From the NCBI RefSeq assembly GCF_905220705.1, contig NZ_CAJNAT010000002.1, positions 434,001-498,000 on the forward strand: 64,000 nt of DNA. Direction: 5' to 3'. A program made the translations under genes and the position numbers. This DNA is from Paraburkholderia domus (GTDB lineage Bacteria > Pseudomonadota > Gammaproteobacteria > Burkholderiales > Burkholderiaceae). The notes beneath the pieces were generated by a model. The model made no database searches. It had not been told where the DNA came from and saw only the letters and a list, made by a program, of their open reading frames with translations. Of this stretch, positions 32,984 through 41,664 are shown piece after piece. The stretch's first letter is position 1. The number at the start of each line of letters is the position of its first letter.

Positions 32984-34210
32984 TCACCAGCGCGGCCTTT
33001 TCGCAAACAGCGGTGTCATGGCAATAAGGCCCAGAACCGGACCGGGCAAAAGCAGCCAGGCGACGTGGACATCGAGCGAGCGATACGCACTGGTTGACCA
33101 GAGAATCGAGCAGGCCGACAGGAAAAAGCCAAAGCTGTTTTGCAGTGTCAACGCGCCGCCGATTTTGTCCGGCGGACACGCCCGCACGGACAGCGCCGAG
33201 AACTGCGGCGAGTCGGCCACGACACTCACGCCCCATACCAGCAGCAAAGCGAGTTGCAGCGAAGCGCCGAGCGTCGACGCCAGTGGATAGACGGCGCACA
33301 GCGTACCTGAAGTCGCCAACGCCAGCGCTGCTGTGCGCGCACTGCCCACCGACCGGCTCAACATGCCGCCGAGTACACAGCCCGCCGCGCCAATGCCGAT
33401 GATCGCGAACGACCAGAACGCCACCGCGCTGGCCGCTGGCGGCGCCGTACCCGTCAACGCGTGCTGCACGAAGAGCGGCGTCAGCGTCCAGAATGCGTAC
33501 AGCTCCCACATATGGCCAAAGTATCCAAACGCCGCGGCCCGGAACTCGCGGATTCCGATCACGTGCCACACGCCGCCGGACAGCGCCGGGCGACGCGCGC
33601 CACCAGCGCGCGCATGCGGCCCTTCGCCGAGCACAAACACCAGTAAGGCGCCGAGCACGGCGAGCCCGGACGATGCCAGCACGACCGTCTGCCACGGCAC
33701 GCTCGAGAACGTGGCACGAATCGCGTGTACGGACGCCGTGCCGAGCGTCAGCATGGCAACCAGCAATGCGAGCGTTTGCGCCGCGCGCCCAGGCGCCCAC
33801 GAGACCAGCAATTTCATTCCCAGCGGATAGATACCGGCGAGCGCCACGCCTACGCCGAAGCGGAACACGAGTGCCGAGCCGAGCCCCGCGCTGCACAGCG
33901 CAAAGAGCGCATTCAGCGCGGCACCGATCAGGCCGCAGACCGCGAACACGCGGCTGGCGGGCACACGATCTGCAATCCCGGTCGTCGCCGAAAGCAGCGT
34001 CCCGACGATAAAGCCCGCCTGCGTTGCGTTTGTGAGCCACCCTATGCCGGATGCGCTCAGGTGCCAGCTCGCCTGCAACTCCCGCATCGCGCCGTTCGCG
34101 CTGAACCACAACGAGGTACCGAGCAATTGCGCGACGGCGATCACCAGCACCGCGCGGTTCGCGGCCGCCGCCTGCCCGCCTGTCTGGCCGATCTCCAGTT
34201 TGTCTCCCAC
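32984..34210 (-). CDS. MFS transporter
   Basis: 408 residues with 12 hydrophobic segments, of the drug/metabolite type (LLGTSLWFSANGAM in TM1; GIADRVPASRVFA in the loop 2-3 position, a weak form of the usual motif). Start is GTG at 34210 behind a good AAGGAGA. It stands alone between the response-regulator-like gene and the CGNR regulator, on the same strand as both. Substrate unknown. Confidence 0.85.
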   Translation of the reverse strand: MGDKLEIGQTGGQAAAANRAVLVIAVAQLLGTSLWFSANGAMRELQASWHLSASGIGWLTNATQAGFIVGTLLSATTGIADRVPASRVFAVCGLIGAALNALFALCSAGLGSALVFRFGVGVALAGIYPLGMKLLVSWAPGRAAQTLALLVAMLTLGTASVHAIRATFSSVPWQTVVLASSGLAVLGALLVFVLGEGPHARAGGARRPALSGGVWHVIGIREFRAAAFGYFGHMWELYAFWTLTPLFVQHALTGTAPPAASAVAFWSFAIIGIGAAGCVLGGMLSRSVGSARTAALALATSGTLCAVYPLASTLGASLQLALLLVWGVSVVADSPQFSALSVRACPPDKIGGALTLQNSFGFFLSACSILWSTSAYRSLDVHVAWLLLPGPVLGLIAMTPLFAKRPRW

Positions 34211-34323
34211 TTCGTCTCCTTCTGACTGCTTGTGCGTGGCTGGTGCTCTCCTTACCTCACCGCAGCACGCATTTGCTCACGCTGGCGCCCCGGCGATCTG
34301 CGCGCCGATGCCGAAGCTTGCAC

Positions 34324-34956
34324 CTAGCCGTTCTCCTGCTCCTTGAGCCGCTTGCGGTGAGCCGCGACCTTCGCGCGGTTACCGCAGATCGCCATGCTGC
34401 ACCACCGGCGGGCGTGACCTCGCGTGTGATCCGCAAACATCAATGTGCACCTCGGCCCTTCACACGCTTTCACGTACGTGAAGTCCTCTTCGCATACCAG
34501 TCTCGCCAGTGCCTCGGCTATGGGCATCAGTAGAGACTCGGGCGACTGCCAGCGCCGGTTCGCGCGAAGCTCAAAGCTCGTCACACCGCCCGAAGCGTTC
34601 GTGACGATTTCGCCATGCTGCTGGTCCCGCTCGAGCAGTTGATTCAAGGGTTCAAGCTCACGCAAGTCGTTGGCAACCAGCGGCCGCCCCTTCCTCTTAC
34701 GGACAAAACCCCTGAACCACTCGCGCAGTTCGCGCGCGCGTGCCGCAAGGTCGTTGAGTTCGTCCGCCGACGCGCGGTTCCGGATTGCTTCGAGGGCCGC
34801 GTGAGGCACCAGCGCCGTCTGGTCCAACCAGGCAAGCAAGCCTTCCCCGTCGCTGATCCAGTCGACTTCTTCGTCCACGGGCGTCGCGACAGAGTTAAGG
34901 AAATCGAGGCCAGGCGCATCGGCCACCAATATCGCGGGGATCTGACGGTAGTCCAT
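34324..34956 (-). CDS. CGNR zinc-finger transcriptional regulator (ABATE domain)
   Basis: 210 residues. The N-terminal ABATE stress-sensing domain (residues ~12-140) starts DAPGLDFLNSVA. The C-terminal CGNR zinc finger is CEGPRCTLMFAD followed by RRWCSMAICGNRAKVAAHR near residue 185, with all four Cys. It diverges from the two hydrolase genes and an SDR, with a dyad operator-like site (35034-35066) between them, and so is the likely regulator of that group. Confidence 0.9.
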   Translation of the reverse strand: MDYRQIPAILVADAPGLDFLNSVATPVDEEVDWISDGEGLLAWLDQTALVPHAALEAIRNRASADELNDLAARARELREWFRGFVRKRKGRPLVANDLRELEPLNQLLERDQQHGEIVTNASGGVTSFELRANRRWQSPESLLMPIAEALARLVCEEDFTYVKACEGPRCTLMFADHTRGHARRWCSMAICGNRAKVAAHRKRLKEQENG

Positions 34957-35033
34957 CTCTTATGACGAATATGCAGTGACGATGGCTGAATCGTAACCAC
35001 TAAAAATGCACTTGACAAGTTACGTCTCCCGTT

Positions 35034-35066
35034 TGTAACCTGTAAATACAATTTAATCAGGTTACA
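35034..35066. promoter_or_regulatory. Operator-like inverted repeat in the CGNR/hydrolase divergent promoter
   Basis: TGTAACCTG (35034-35042) and its exact complement CAGGTTACA (35058-35066) with a 15-base AT-rich spacer. A third related half-site, AAGTTAC, is at 35017-35023, next to a TTGACA box at 35012-35017. This is a plausible binding site for the adjacent CGNR regulator. Confidence 0.55.
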
Positions 35067-35138
35067 TGGCACGCCGCACGGCGCGACGCGATACACGTGT
35101 ATCCCACGCAGCACCTAAGTCCGTCAAAGGAGCGAGAA

Positions 35139-35834
35139 ATGTCTATTGGCAACGTGAGCGCAGTGCTTGTGCACGGCGCGTGGGCAGATGGCTCAAGCTG
35201 GAGCGAGGTCATCGAACGTCTGAAGGCACACGGCATTCATGCAGTTGCGGCGCCGTTGCCGCTCAGCGGTTTGCATGAAGACGTGGCGGCCCTCGATAGA
35301 ACGCTGGAGCGCATCGACGGTCCGGTTGTTGTTGCGGGACATGCCTACGCCGGCGCAGTCATCGGATCGACGCGCGCCGACAACGTCAAGGCGCTGGTCT
35401 ACATCGCTGCGCTTGCGCCTGCCGAAGGCGAAACGGTGAGCGATGTGTTCTATCGCGGCGAAGCGCACGCGTTGGCACCCAAGCTGTCACCGGATCGGCA
35501 TGGCCTGATATGGCTGCCCGAAGAGGCGTTCGCGGCGGCATTCGCACAACACGCGAGCGCACAGGAACTGACGGTACTCAGTGCGGTTCAACGTCCCATT
35601 TCAGTTTCGTCCATTGGCGAGCCAGTCGGGCGCCCACTCTGGAAGGACCGGCCGAGCTGGTTTCTGACCGCCGGGCAGGACCGGATGATCAATCCCGACA
35701 CGCAACATTTCATGGCACAGCGCATGAACGCGCGCGTGCATTCACATCAGGTTGATCACACACCCATCGTTACAGCACCTGACGTCGTAACCGATGTGAT
35801 CGTCGAAGCGGTCCAGGCTGTCTCGGCGCGTTAG
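35139..35834 (+). CDS. Alpha/beta-hydrolase-fold protein with Ala at the nucleophile position
   Basis: 231 residues of the alpha/beta hydrolase fold: oxyanion segment LVHGAWADGSSW near residue 9, nucleophile elbow VVAGHAYAGAVIG near residue 64, and the catalytic-type His in QVDHTPIV near residue 206. The elbow reads G-H-A-Y-A-G where active esterases have G-H-S-Y-G-G, so the Ser nucleophile is Ala. Start ATG 35139 has AAGGAG. It may be a non-hydrolytic member of the fold or use another mechanism. Confidence 0.82.
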   Translation: MSIGNVSAVLVHGAWADGSSWSEVIERLKAHGIHAVAAPLPLSGLHEDVAALDRTLERIDGPVVVAGHAYAGAVIGSTRADNVKALVYIAALAPAEGETVSDVFYRGEAHALAPKLSPDRHGLIWLPEEAFAAAFAQHASAQELTVLSAVQRPISVSSIGEPVGRPLWKDRPSWFLTAGQDRMINPDTQHFMAQRMNARVHSHQVDHTPIVTAPDVVTDVIVEAVQAVSAR

Positions 35835-35903
35835 AGATACCTGAACTTTCATACGGACAGGCGCTCGCTGCCTGCCATTTTCTACCTCACCGGGAGTCAA
35901 CCC

Positions 35904-36758
35904 ATGTCCTCCATTGCCTATCGTTACGCTGACGCAAACGGCGTCAAGGTGTTCTATCGCGAAGCGGGTCGTTCGAACGCGCCGAAACTGTTACTCCTCC
36001 ACGGCTTTCCGAGTTCGAGCCACATGTTTCGGGACCTGATTCCCCTGCTTGCCGAGCGCTTCCATGTCGTCGCGCCCGATCTGCCTGGATTTGGCCAGTC
36101 GGACATGCCGGACCGCGATACTTTTGCGTATACGTTCGACAACATCGCCAACGTTATCGAACGCTTCACTGAGCAGATTGGTTTCGATCGCTTCGCCATG
36201 TACGTATTCGACTATGGCGCGCCGACCGGCTTCCGGCTTGCGCTCAGGCACCCCGAGCGGATCGCAGCGATCATCTCGCAGAACGGTAACGCATACGAAG
36301 AAGGCTTGAGCGATGGCTGGAATCCGATCCGCGCCTACTGGCAGGATCCTTCACCCGCTAATCGCGAGGCACTTCGCGCCATGCTGACGCACGAAACGAC
36401 CGTGTGGCAGTACACGCATGGCGTGCAGGACACCGCTTCCGTGTCACCAGACGGCTACTCGCTTGACGACTTCTATCTGAGCCGGCCAGGTGCGGACGAA
36501 GTCCAGCTCGATCTGTTCGGAGACTACCGAAACAATGTCGCGTTGTATCCGGCGTTCCAGCAGTATTTCCGCAGCCACCAGCCCCCTTTGCTTGCCGTGT
36601 GGGGGAAGAACGATCCGTTTTTCCTGCCGGCCGGCGCTGAGGCATTCAGACGTGACATACCGAACGCCGAGGTGCGCTTTCTCGATACCGGCCACTTTGC
36701 ACTGGAAACTCATGGGACAGAGATCGCCGCGGCTATATCCGGTTTTCTTGTTCGCTGA
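35904..36758 (+). CDS. Alpha/beta hydrolase with Asp nucleophile (epoxide hydrolase/dehalogenase type)
   Basis: 284 residues. HGFPSSSHMFRDLIP near residue 33 carries the oxyanion hole. The nucleophile elbow FDYGAPTGFRLALRHP near residue 101 has Asp in place of Ser, as in haloalkane dehalogenases and epoxide hydrolases. A cap domain follows (residues ~135-215), then WGKNDPFF with the acid residue and DTGHFALETH with the catalytic His. GGGAG precedes ATG 35904. Substrate unknown; it is the second gene in the group that diverges from the CGNR regulator. Confidence 0.88.
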   Translation: MSSIAYRYADANGVKVFYREAGRSNAPKLLLLHGFPSSSHMFRDLIPLLAERFHVVAPDLPGFGQSDMPDRDTFAYTFDNIANVIERFTEQIGFDRFAMYVFDYGAPTGFRLALRHPERIAAIISQNGNAYEEGLSDGWNPIRAYWQDPSPANREALRAMLTHETTVWQYTHGVQDTASVSPDGYSLDDFYLSRPGADEVQLDLFGDYRNNVALYPAFQQYFRSHQPPLLAVWGKNDPFFLPAGAEAFRRDIPNAEVRFLDTGHFALETHGTEIAAAISGFLVR

Positions 36759-36833
36759 CATGCAAACACAGCGTGGTGCTTGTCCATCGAATCTCTGTTG
36801 AAGCAACTCATTCACGAGTAAAGGAGAAAGGAA

Positions 36834-37604
36834 ATGTCCAGCAAGGTAGCCATTGTGACGGGTGCAAGCCAGGGTATCGGCCGTGCGACCGCCATCAGGT
36901 TGGCGCGAGATTTTGCGTCGGTCGTACTCGTTGCGCGCAATCGCGAGAACCTCGCCCAAACCGCTGACGACGTAAAAAAGGCCGGTGCCGAACCGCTTCC
37001 AATCTACCTCGACCTGTCTCACCCAGAGGCCGCGCAGAAAGTCGTCGACCAGACGTTGTCGACATTCGGACAGATCGACGCGTTACTCAACATCGCGGGC
37101 GCAGTGCCGCAGATCGATGTCTTCGAGATGAGCGACGATCAATGGGATCGTGGCTTCGCGCTGAAGCTGCACGGCGCGCGGCGATTGACGGTCGCGGCAT
37201 GGCCATCGTTGAAGAAAACCTCGGGATCAGTGGTGTTGATGTCGGGGAACTCAGCGCTGTTTCCCAAAGCACCGTACGCGGCCGTGGGCACGATCAACGC
37301 GGCGATCGTGGCGCTGGCGAAAGCCTTCTCGGATCGTGGGATCGCAGACGGTGTACAGGTCAATAGCGTGCTGCCCGGCCCTGTGATGACCGGTCGGCGG
37401 CAATCCTACCTGGAACATTGGGCTCCGCTCCACAACATGACGGTCGAAGAAGCGACGGCACGGTTCCCTCTGGAAGCAGGAATCGCCCGGTACGGCACGC
37501 CCGAGGAGATTGCCGAGCTGATGGCGTTCATCGTGTCGCCTGCGGCTCACTGGATGACGGGTTCGACCTTGAGGATGGACGGCGGAGAGGTCAAGTCGAT
37601 CTGA
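36834..37604 (+). CDS. SDR-family oxidoreductase lacking the catalytic lysine
   Basis: 256 residues with a Rossmann fold: TGASQGIGRATAIRLA near residue 9, NIAGAVP near residue 87, and the Ser strand VLMSGNSALF near residue 134. The expected YxxxK reads Y-A-A-V-G (PYAAVGTINAA), so the Lys that holds the cofactor ribose and lowers the Tyr pKa is Gly. The C-terminus TGSTLRMDGG is normal. AAAGGAGA before ATG 36834. Third gene of the hydrolase group. Confidence 0.88.
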   Translation: MSSKVAIVTGASQGIGRATAIRLARDFASVVLVARNRENLAQTADDVKKAGAEPLPIYLDLSHPEAAQKVVDQTLSTFGQIDALLNIAGAVPQIDVFEMSDDQWDRGFALKLHGARRLTVAAWPSLKKTSGSVVLMSGNSALFPKAPYAAVGTINAAIVALAKAFSDRGIADGVQVNSVLPGPVMTGRRQSYLEHWAPLHNMTVEEATARFPLEAGIARYGTPEEIAELMAFIVSPAAHWMTGSTLRMDGGEVKSI

Positions 37605-37733
37605 AAGCGGGATGCGTTATTCCTGAGGGTAGAAGAGACGTACGCACCGCAAACAGGCTTTGCCCCCGGCTGCCAGGGCCGGCGAATTTGTGTAAGCTCA
37701 TCTTCGCTCTTATCGCCCAGGGAATACGCGTCC

Positions 37734-38117
37734 ATGCCCTCTTCCATCCGAAACTCACTCGTCTGGATCTTCGACGCATTCGAACGCGATTCAACCTACA
37801 TTCGCAGGCGCATGTTCGGTAGCGATGCCGCCTATATCGACGGCCTGTTGTGCCTGGTTGCAGCCGATCGCGATGCGCCGTGGAATGGCCTGCTGGTATG
37901 CACATCGCAAGAGCGCCATGCCGCGCTGATCGATGAGATGCCCGCTTTGCGGCCGCATCCGGTGCTCGGAAAATGGCTTTATGTGCCGCAAGACGATCTG
38001 GCTTTCGAAACCATTGCAGAGAGAATGACGGCGCTCGTGCTCGCCCGCGATCCGCGCGTGGGTGTGGAGCCCAAGCCGCGCAAACGTCGCGGCAAATCCA
38101 CGTTGCCCACGACATAA
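37734..38117 (+). CDS. TfoX N-terminal-domain-like protein
   Basis: 127 residues. The RRMFGSDAAYIDGLLCLVA segment near residue 25 matches the TfoX/Sxy N-terminal domain, a small fold also found as a standalone protein in many bacteria. The tail is Lys/Arg-rich (PKPRKRRGKS). No TfoX C-terminal helical domain is present, so a role in competence is not implied. Single gene; start ATG 37734 with weak ribosome site. Confidence 0.7.
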   Translation: MPSSIRNSLVWIFDAFERDSTYIRRRMFGSDAAYIDGLLCLVAADRDAPWNGLLVCTSQERHAALIDEMPALRPHPVLGKWLYVPQDDLAFETIAERMTALVLARDPRVGVEPKPRKRRGKSTLPTT

Positions 38118-38449
38118 GTAGCCAAAAAAGATCGCAACACGCGAGCTTGCACCGAACGGCTTGCGGCCGTTTTATGTCATCTGCACGACACCCACGGGGC
38201 GCACCATGACAGCCATGGCCACGATGGCGTCGACTCTCCCACCTCCCCGCCTGCCCCGCGTTACTCGGAGACGAACGAGGCCTACCTCGATACGGTGCAC
38301 TTCATTCCACTGCCGCCCCATACGTGGGGACTGAGCCAGGCGCAAATTCAGTCGATCAGATAGCCTGCTGCTGGCGGCGTGACCCAACAACACGGGCACG
38401 CCGCGAGCAACGCGGAGCGGTCGAGACGTCCCGAAAGGAAAAGCGCCAA
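38118..38449. other. Non-coding gap with a startless, protein-like frame
   Basis: Between the TfoX-like gene and the Nudix gene. In the plus frame that continues directly past the TfoX stop there is an uninterrupted protein-like reading to a TAG at 38361-38363. It includes a His/Asp-rich patch (HDTHGAHHDSHGHD) and a tail reading YLDTVHFIPLPPHTWGLS. There is no start codon of its own. It may be the 3' end of a lost gene. Nothing else is seen. Confidence 0.3.
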
Positions 38450-38938
38450 CTAACAGCAGAGATCTCTGCCGAGATACGCGGTGACCGCCTGTGTCAGCGC
38501 GATGCCGTGCAATTCCTCCGGCAATGCCAGATGCGCGGCGACAATCTCACGATTATCAAGCCGCAGCTCGGGCATGCAATCGAGGTGCAGTTCGAAGAAA
38601 TGCACCCGGTCTCTTCGCCCGTCCCAAATGCCGCAGGCGCTGCCCGCGGGGCGTAATGGGTACGACGAGAGACCAAGCTCCTCCTCCATTTCGCGCTGCG
38701 CCGCTGCATCAGGCGCCTCACCGGGCCGGACACTACCACCGGGAAAATTCCACTCAGCCCGGTACGATGACTTCACCAGCAACAGCGCCCGCCCGACGTA
38801 GATCGCTACTAGCGCACCCTCATGGCGAGGCCGTCGAAGGTGCCACCAGGCGCGAACGAGCGGGAATCCGAGGCGAAGCATCATGCGCCAGACAGAGTCG
38901 ATCAGCATAGCCGGTCGCGCTCGTTCAAGGCTCGGCAT
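38450..38938 (-). CDS. Nudix hydrolase
   Basis: 162 residues. A full Nudix box lies near residue 67: GSVRPGE, seven residues, REMEEELGL, which holds the metal-binding glutamates. A hydrophobic/aromatic N-terminal extension of ~45 residues (MMLRLGFPLVRAWWHLRRP) precedes the domain. It hydrolyses a nucleoside diphosphate linked to another group; the substrate cannot be told. It converges with the TfoX-like gene. Confidence 0.9.
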   Translation of the reverse strand: MPSLERARPAMLIDSVWRMMLRLGFPLVRAWWHLRRPRHEGALVAIYVGRALLLVKSSYRAEWNFPGGSVRPGEAPDAAAQREMEEELGLSSYPLRPAGSACGIWDGRRDRVHFFELHLDCMPELRLDNREIVAAHLALPEELHGIALTQAVTAYLGRDLCC

Positions 38939-39038
38939 CGGGTCTCTCCTTTCCTTTCATGGCCAGAGGATTTTACGGGTCGCCGCGTTAACGAAACTAC
39001 CCATCTTCGTGCCGGGGCTATTCATGTAAACTGCGCGG

Positions 39039-39707
39039 ATGTCCAAAGAAATCGACTACCTCAACCCCGCCCTTCCTGCTGGCCTCCGGTGCGTCTCGAT
39101 GCCCGTGGTCGACGCGACCCCTACAACGCTTGATGGATTTGGCAAGCTCGTGGCGGACCCGAGCGAGTGCTCGATCGAGATCGTGCAATGGCCGGCGCTG
39201 GGAACAAGGCCCATAGATTCCGGAACCGGTGATGAGGCAGGCACAACCGAAGGCACATTTGTAAGCGAATGGCGCGGGGACATTCTCTACGGTCGAAACG
39301 AAGCTGTTGGTGGCAACTATATTCTTGCGTACGCCAAGGAACCTGAAGCAGCCCGCGAGGACAACGCCAATGCACCGGAACGCATGTTGCTTTGGCACGC
39401 GAACTACCACCCCGACGGCGGACAACTGTTCTTTCCTCTCGACCATCGCCCGTTCTACGTTCCTTTGGCGTTGCCCGGGGACGACATCGCGCCAGAGAAG
39501 TTCGTGTGCTTTCGCTTCGATGGACAGCAGGGTCTCTACATCCATCCGAACATCTGGCATGAAGGCGTGTTCACGCTTAGCGGAACACAGCGGTTCTTTG
39601 ACAAGCAGGGCGCCGTCCACGCGCGCGTCTCTGTCGACTTCGCCCGCGAGTTTGGTTGCCTTCTCGAGGCACCCATCACCCGTAGCGCGACCGACGTACG
39701 GCTATAG
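39039..39707 (+). CDS. Ureidoglycolate lyase-family protein
   Basis: 222 residues with the cupin-like fold of AllA: FGKLVADPSECSIEIVQWP near residue 34, a His-rich strand LLWHANYHPDGGQLFFPL near residue 117, and YIHPNIWHEGVF near residue 168. AllA releases urea from ureidoglycolate in allantoin use. No other allantoin genes are near, and the protein is longer than the ~165 residues of classical AllA, so a related but different substrate is possible. The start at 39039 has a poor ribosome site. Confidence 0.72.
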   Translation: MSKEIDYLNPALPAGLRCVSMPVVDATPTTLDGFGKLVADPSECSIEIVQWPALGTRPIDSGTGDEAGTTEGTFVSEWRGDILYGRNEAVGGNYILAYAKEPEAAREDNANAPERMLLWHANYHPDGGQLFFPLDHRPFYVPLALPGDDIAPEKFVCFRFDGQQGLYIHPNIWHEGVFTLSGTQRFFDKQGAVHARVSVDFAREFGCLLEAPITRSATDVRL

Positions 39708-39737
39708 ACCTCCATCGCCATCGTACCTAACGGTCAC

Positions 39738-40361
39738 TTACTGCTTGCCCGAAGCGAGCTGCTCGTTGCGCTCAGCGAGAAACCGGATCAGACCGTCCAC
39801 ACTGCTTTGCTGGATCTTGTCGCTGAACTGCTGCCGATATGTCTGGATCAGCCAGACGCCGAGCACGTTCAAGTCATATAAGCGCCAGCCCTGCGGCGTG
39901 CTGTACAGCCGGTAGTCGATCTCTGCAGGTTCGCCGTTCCTGGTCGAAATCGTGCGTACCACTACGTCCGTATCGGTTGGACTGATGTGTATCGGCGGAT
40001 ACTCGATCCGCTGATCAGGTTGGAGCTGACCGATAGCGCCCGAATAGGTGTGAATCAGGAGCATCTTGAACTGTTCGACCAGTTGCTGCTGCTGCGTCGG
40101 CGTTGCCGTGCGCCAGTAGCGGCCCATCGCGAGCGAGGTGGTACGGCGAAAATCGGTGTAAGGAATAATGTCGCGGTTCACGATATCCATGATGCGGGGA
40201 ATATCGTCCGGTTCGACCGCCCGGGTACGCACCTCGTCGAGTATCTGCTGCGTCGCGGTCTTGATCAGAGCCTGCGGGTCCGATTGGTTGACTTGCGCGT
40301 ACGCCGTACTGCCGAACGAGAATAACGCCGTGCAAAGAGTTACTAGAAAAAGCGTTTTCAT
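39738..40361 (-). CDS. MlaC-type periplasmic phospholipid-binding protein
   Basis: 207 residues. A signal peptide (residues 1-22, ending STAYA) leads into the Ttg2D/MlaC fold: DPQALIKTATQQILDEV near residue 27, RDIIPYTDFRRTTSLAMGRYW near residue 65, and GWRLYDLNVLGVWLIQTYRQQF near residue 160. MlaC carries phospholipid between membranes. The rest of a Mla operon is not present, so it is an extra, isolated copy. ATG 40361 starts the signal peptide; the upstream frame to 40478 is not used. Confidence 0.88.
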   Translation of the reverse strand: MKTLFLVTLCTALFSFGSTAYAQVNQSDPQALIKTATQQILDEVRTRAVEPDDIPRIMDIVNRDIIPYTDFRRTTSLAMGRYWRTATPTQQQQLVEQFKMLLIHTYSGAIGQLQPDQRIEYPPIHISPTDTDVVVRTISTRNGEPAEIDYRLYSTPQGWRLYDLNVLGVWLIQTYRQQFSDKIQQSSVDGLIRFLAERNEQLASGKQ

Positions 40362-40479
40362 GTGCGGAATCCTGGCTGAATGCACTGGCGTGCAGCTACG
40401 CAAGTATCCTCCATCTACGCCCGAACATGTCGCGCCAGCATTCGTCACTGTTGAAATCAAGGTATTCGCCGGCCCCAAG

Positions 40480-40776
40480 TTACGATTCGTCGAAGTTCAC
40501 CGCACACCAGTCACGCCAGCCCAGCCTCGGCCCGGATGTCGCGATAAATGGCAGGCGCTCCCAGCTTCCCGTTTCCCTGGCCATCAATGCCGACGCTGCA
40601 AGCGAAGCGATCTCCTCCTGGAACAACCGCTTGGAGGCCCGTTCGGGCCAACGGCCGTCGCCAAACCGGATCTCATAGTCGGCGTCCGCCAACGCACAAA
40701 TTCTCAATCGCGCAAAAATGCTATCTTTGAACCGTCTACCCAATATCGGCCGGGAGCGCGCTATGGCGGAGAACAA
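40480..40776 (-). CDS. Hypothetical protein
   Basis: 98 residues. The part from about residue 26 on (LRICALADADYEIRFGDGRW, ASKRLFQEEIASLAASALMA, FIATSGPRLGWRDWCAVNFD) has a balanced, protein-like composition, while the first 25 residues are Arg-rich and overlap the start of the divergent hydrolase gene. The real start may be an internal TTG near 40707. I do not recognise the family. Confidence 0.45.
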   Translation of the reverse strand: MFSAIARSRPILGRRFKDSIFARLRICALADADYEIRFGDGRWPERASKRLFQEEIASLAASALMARETGSWERLPFIATSGPRLGWRDWCAVNFDES

Positions 40777-41608
40777 AGGTGATGTCGACGATCATTGGCA
40801 CGTAAGCGCAGCTTGCTTCAACTGCGGCGCGGTTCGAACGGCCGCTCCCAATCTGTTCATCGAGCGAAACGGCGCTTCGGCGTTTGCTCACCAGCCTTCC
40901 AGTGAACAGGAAACAGAAGATGCTTGGCGAGGCGTCGTCATCTGTCCGGCGGCTGCCGTTCGGCCGCCAAAAGGTTTGAAGATGCCGGCAGGCCTCTTCC
41001 CGCAAGCCGTGGCTCCCGGCGTGTGGAGGCTCGGGTATAACGCCCGCTCTTCGTACGGCGCTCACAGCTACATCACGCTTGCAGGTGGCCTGCGTGTGAT
41101 GATCGACGGGCCGCGCTGGTCCGGCCACCTGGAGCGCTGGATCGCGGAAGCCGGAGGATTGGATCATATCTTGCTGACCCACCGCGACGATGTCGCGGAT
41201 GCGGGCATCTATGCGAAGCGTTTTGGCGCCCGCGTCTGGATCCATGCGAACGACGCCGATGGCGCTCCGTTCGTCACTGACGTAATCACGGGTGATCTGG
41301 CGCATGAGATGTTGCCGGGCGTTCGGGTCATTCCGATGGCGGGACATACGCGCGGAAGCGTCATGTTCCTCATCGGCCACACCCTTTTCTCTGGCGACTC
41401 ACTGTGTTGGGATTTCCGCAGGCACGCTCTGCATGCCTTTCGAGACTTCTGCTGGTACGACTGGCCCACGCAACTTCGCTCCCTCGAGCGACTCGTTCAC
41501 GAAAGCTTCAGTGGCGTGTTCGCCGGACATGGCGGAAGTATCATTCTGGATGCACCGACTATGCAGCGCGAACTGCGAGCATTTCTCGATACGGTAAAGG
41601 CGGACTGA
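40763..41608 (+). CDS. MBL-fold protein with N-terminal ferredoxin-like segment and altered metal motif
   Basis: 281 residues. Residues ~15-70 hold a short ferredoxin-like segment with CFNCG and VICPAAAV. The MBL domain follows (residues ~85-280). The usual THxHxDH reads THRDDVADA, so several metal ligands of the first site are changed. The later motifs GHTRGSV, FSGDSLCWD and FAGHGG are kept. ATG 40763 is used, dropping a 15-residue upstream extension. Possibly an iron-sulfur/MBL fold redox or hydrolase protein; function unknown. Confidence 0.75.
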   Translation: MAENKGDVDDHWHVSAACFNCGAVRTAAPNLFIERNGASAFAHQPSSEQETEDAWRGVVICPAAAVRPPKGLKMPAGLFPQAVAPGVWRLGYNARSSYGAHSYITLAGGLRVMIDGPRWSGHLERWIAEAGGLDHILLTHRDDVADAGIYAKRFGARVWIHANDADGAPFVTDVITGDLAHEMLPGVRVIPMAGHTRGSVMFLIGHTLFSGDSLCWDFRRHALHAFRDFCWYDWPTQLRSLERLVHESFSGVFAGHGGSIILDAPTMQRELRAFLDTVKAD

Positions 41609-41664
41609 GCGTTGCAATCGGAAATGATTCTTGGCGGTCGGAAATTTTCGGACGGGCTGTTAAT

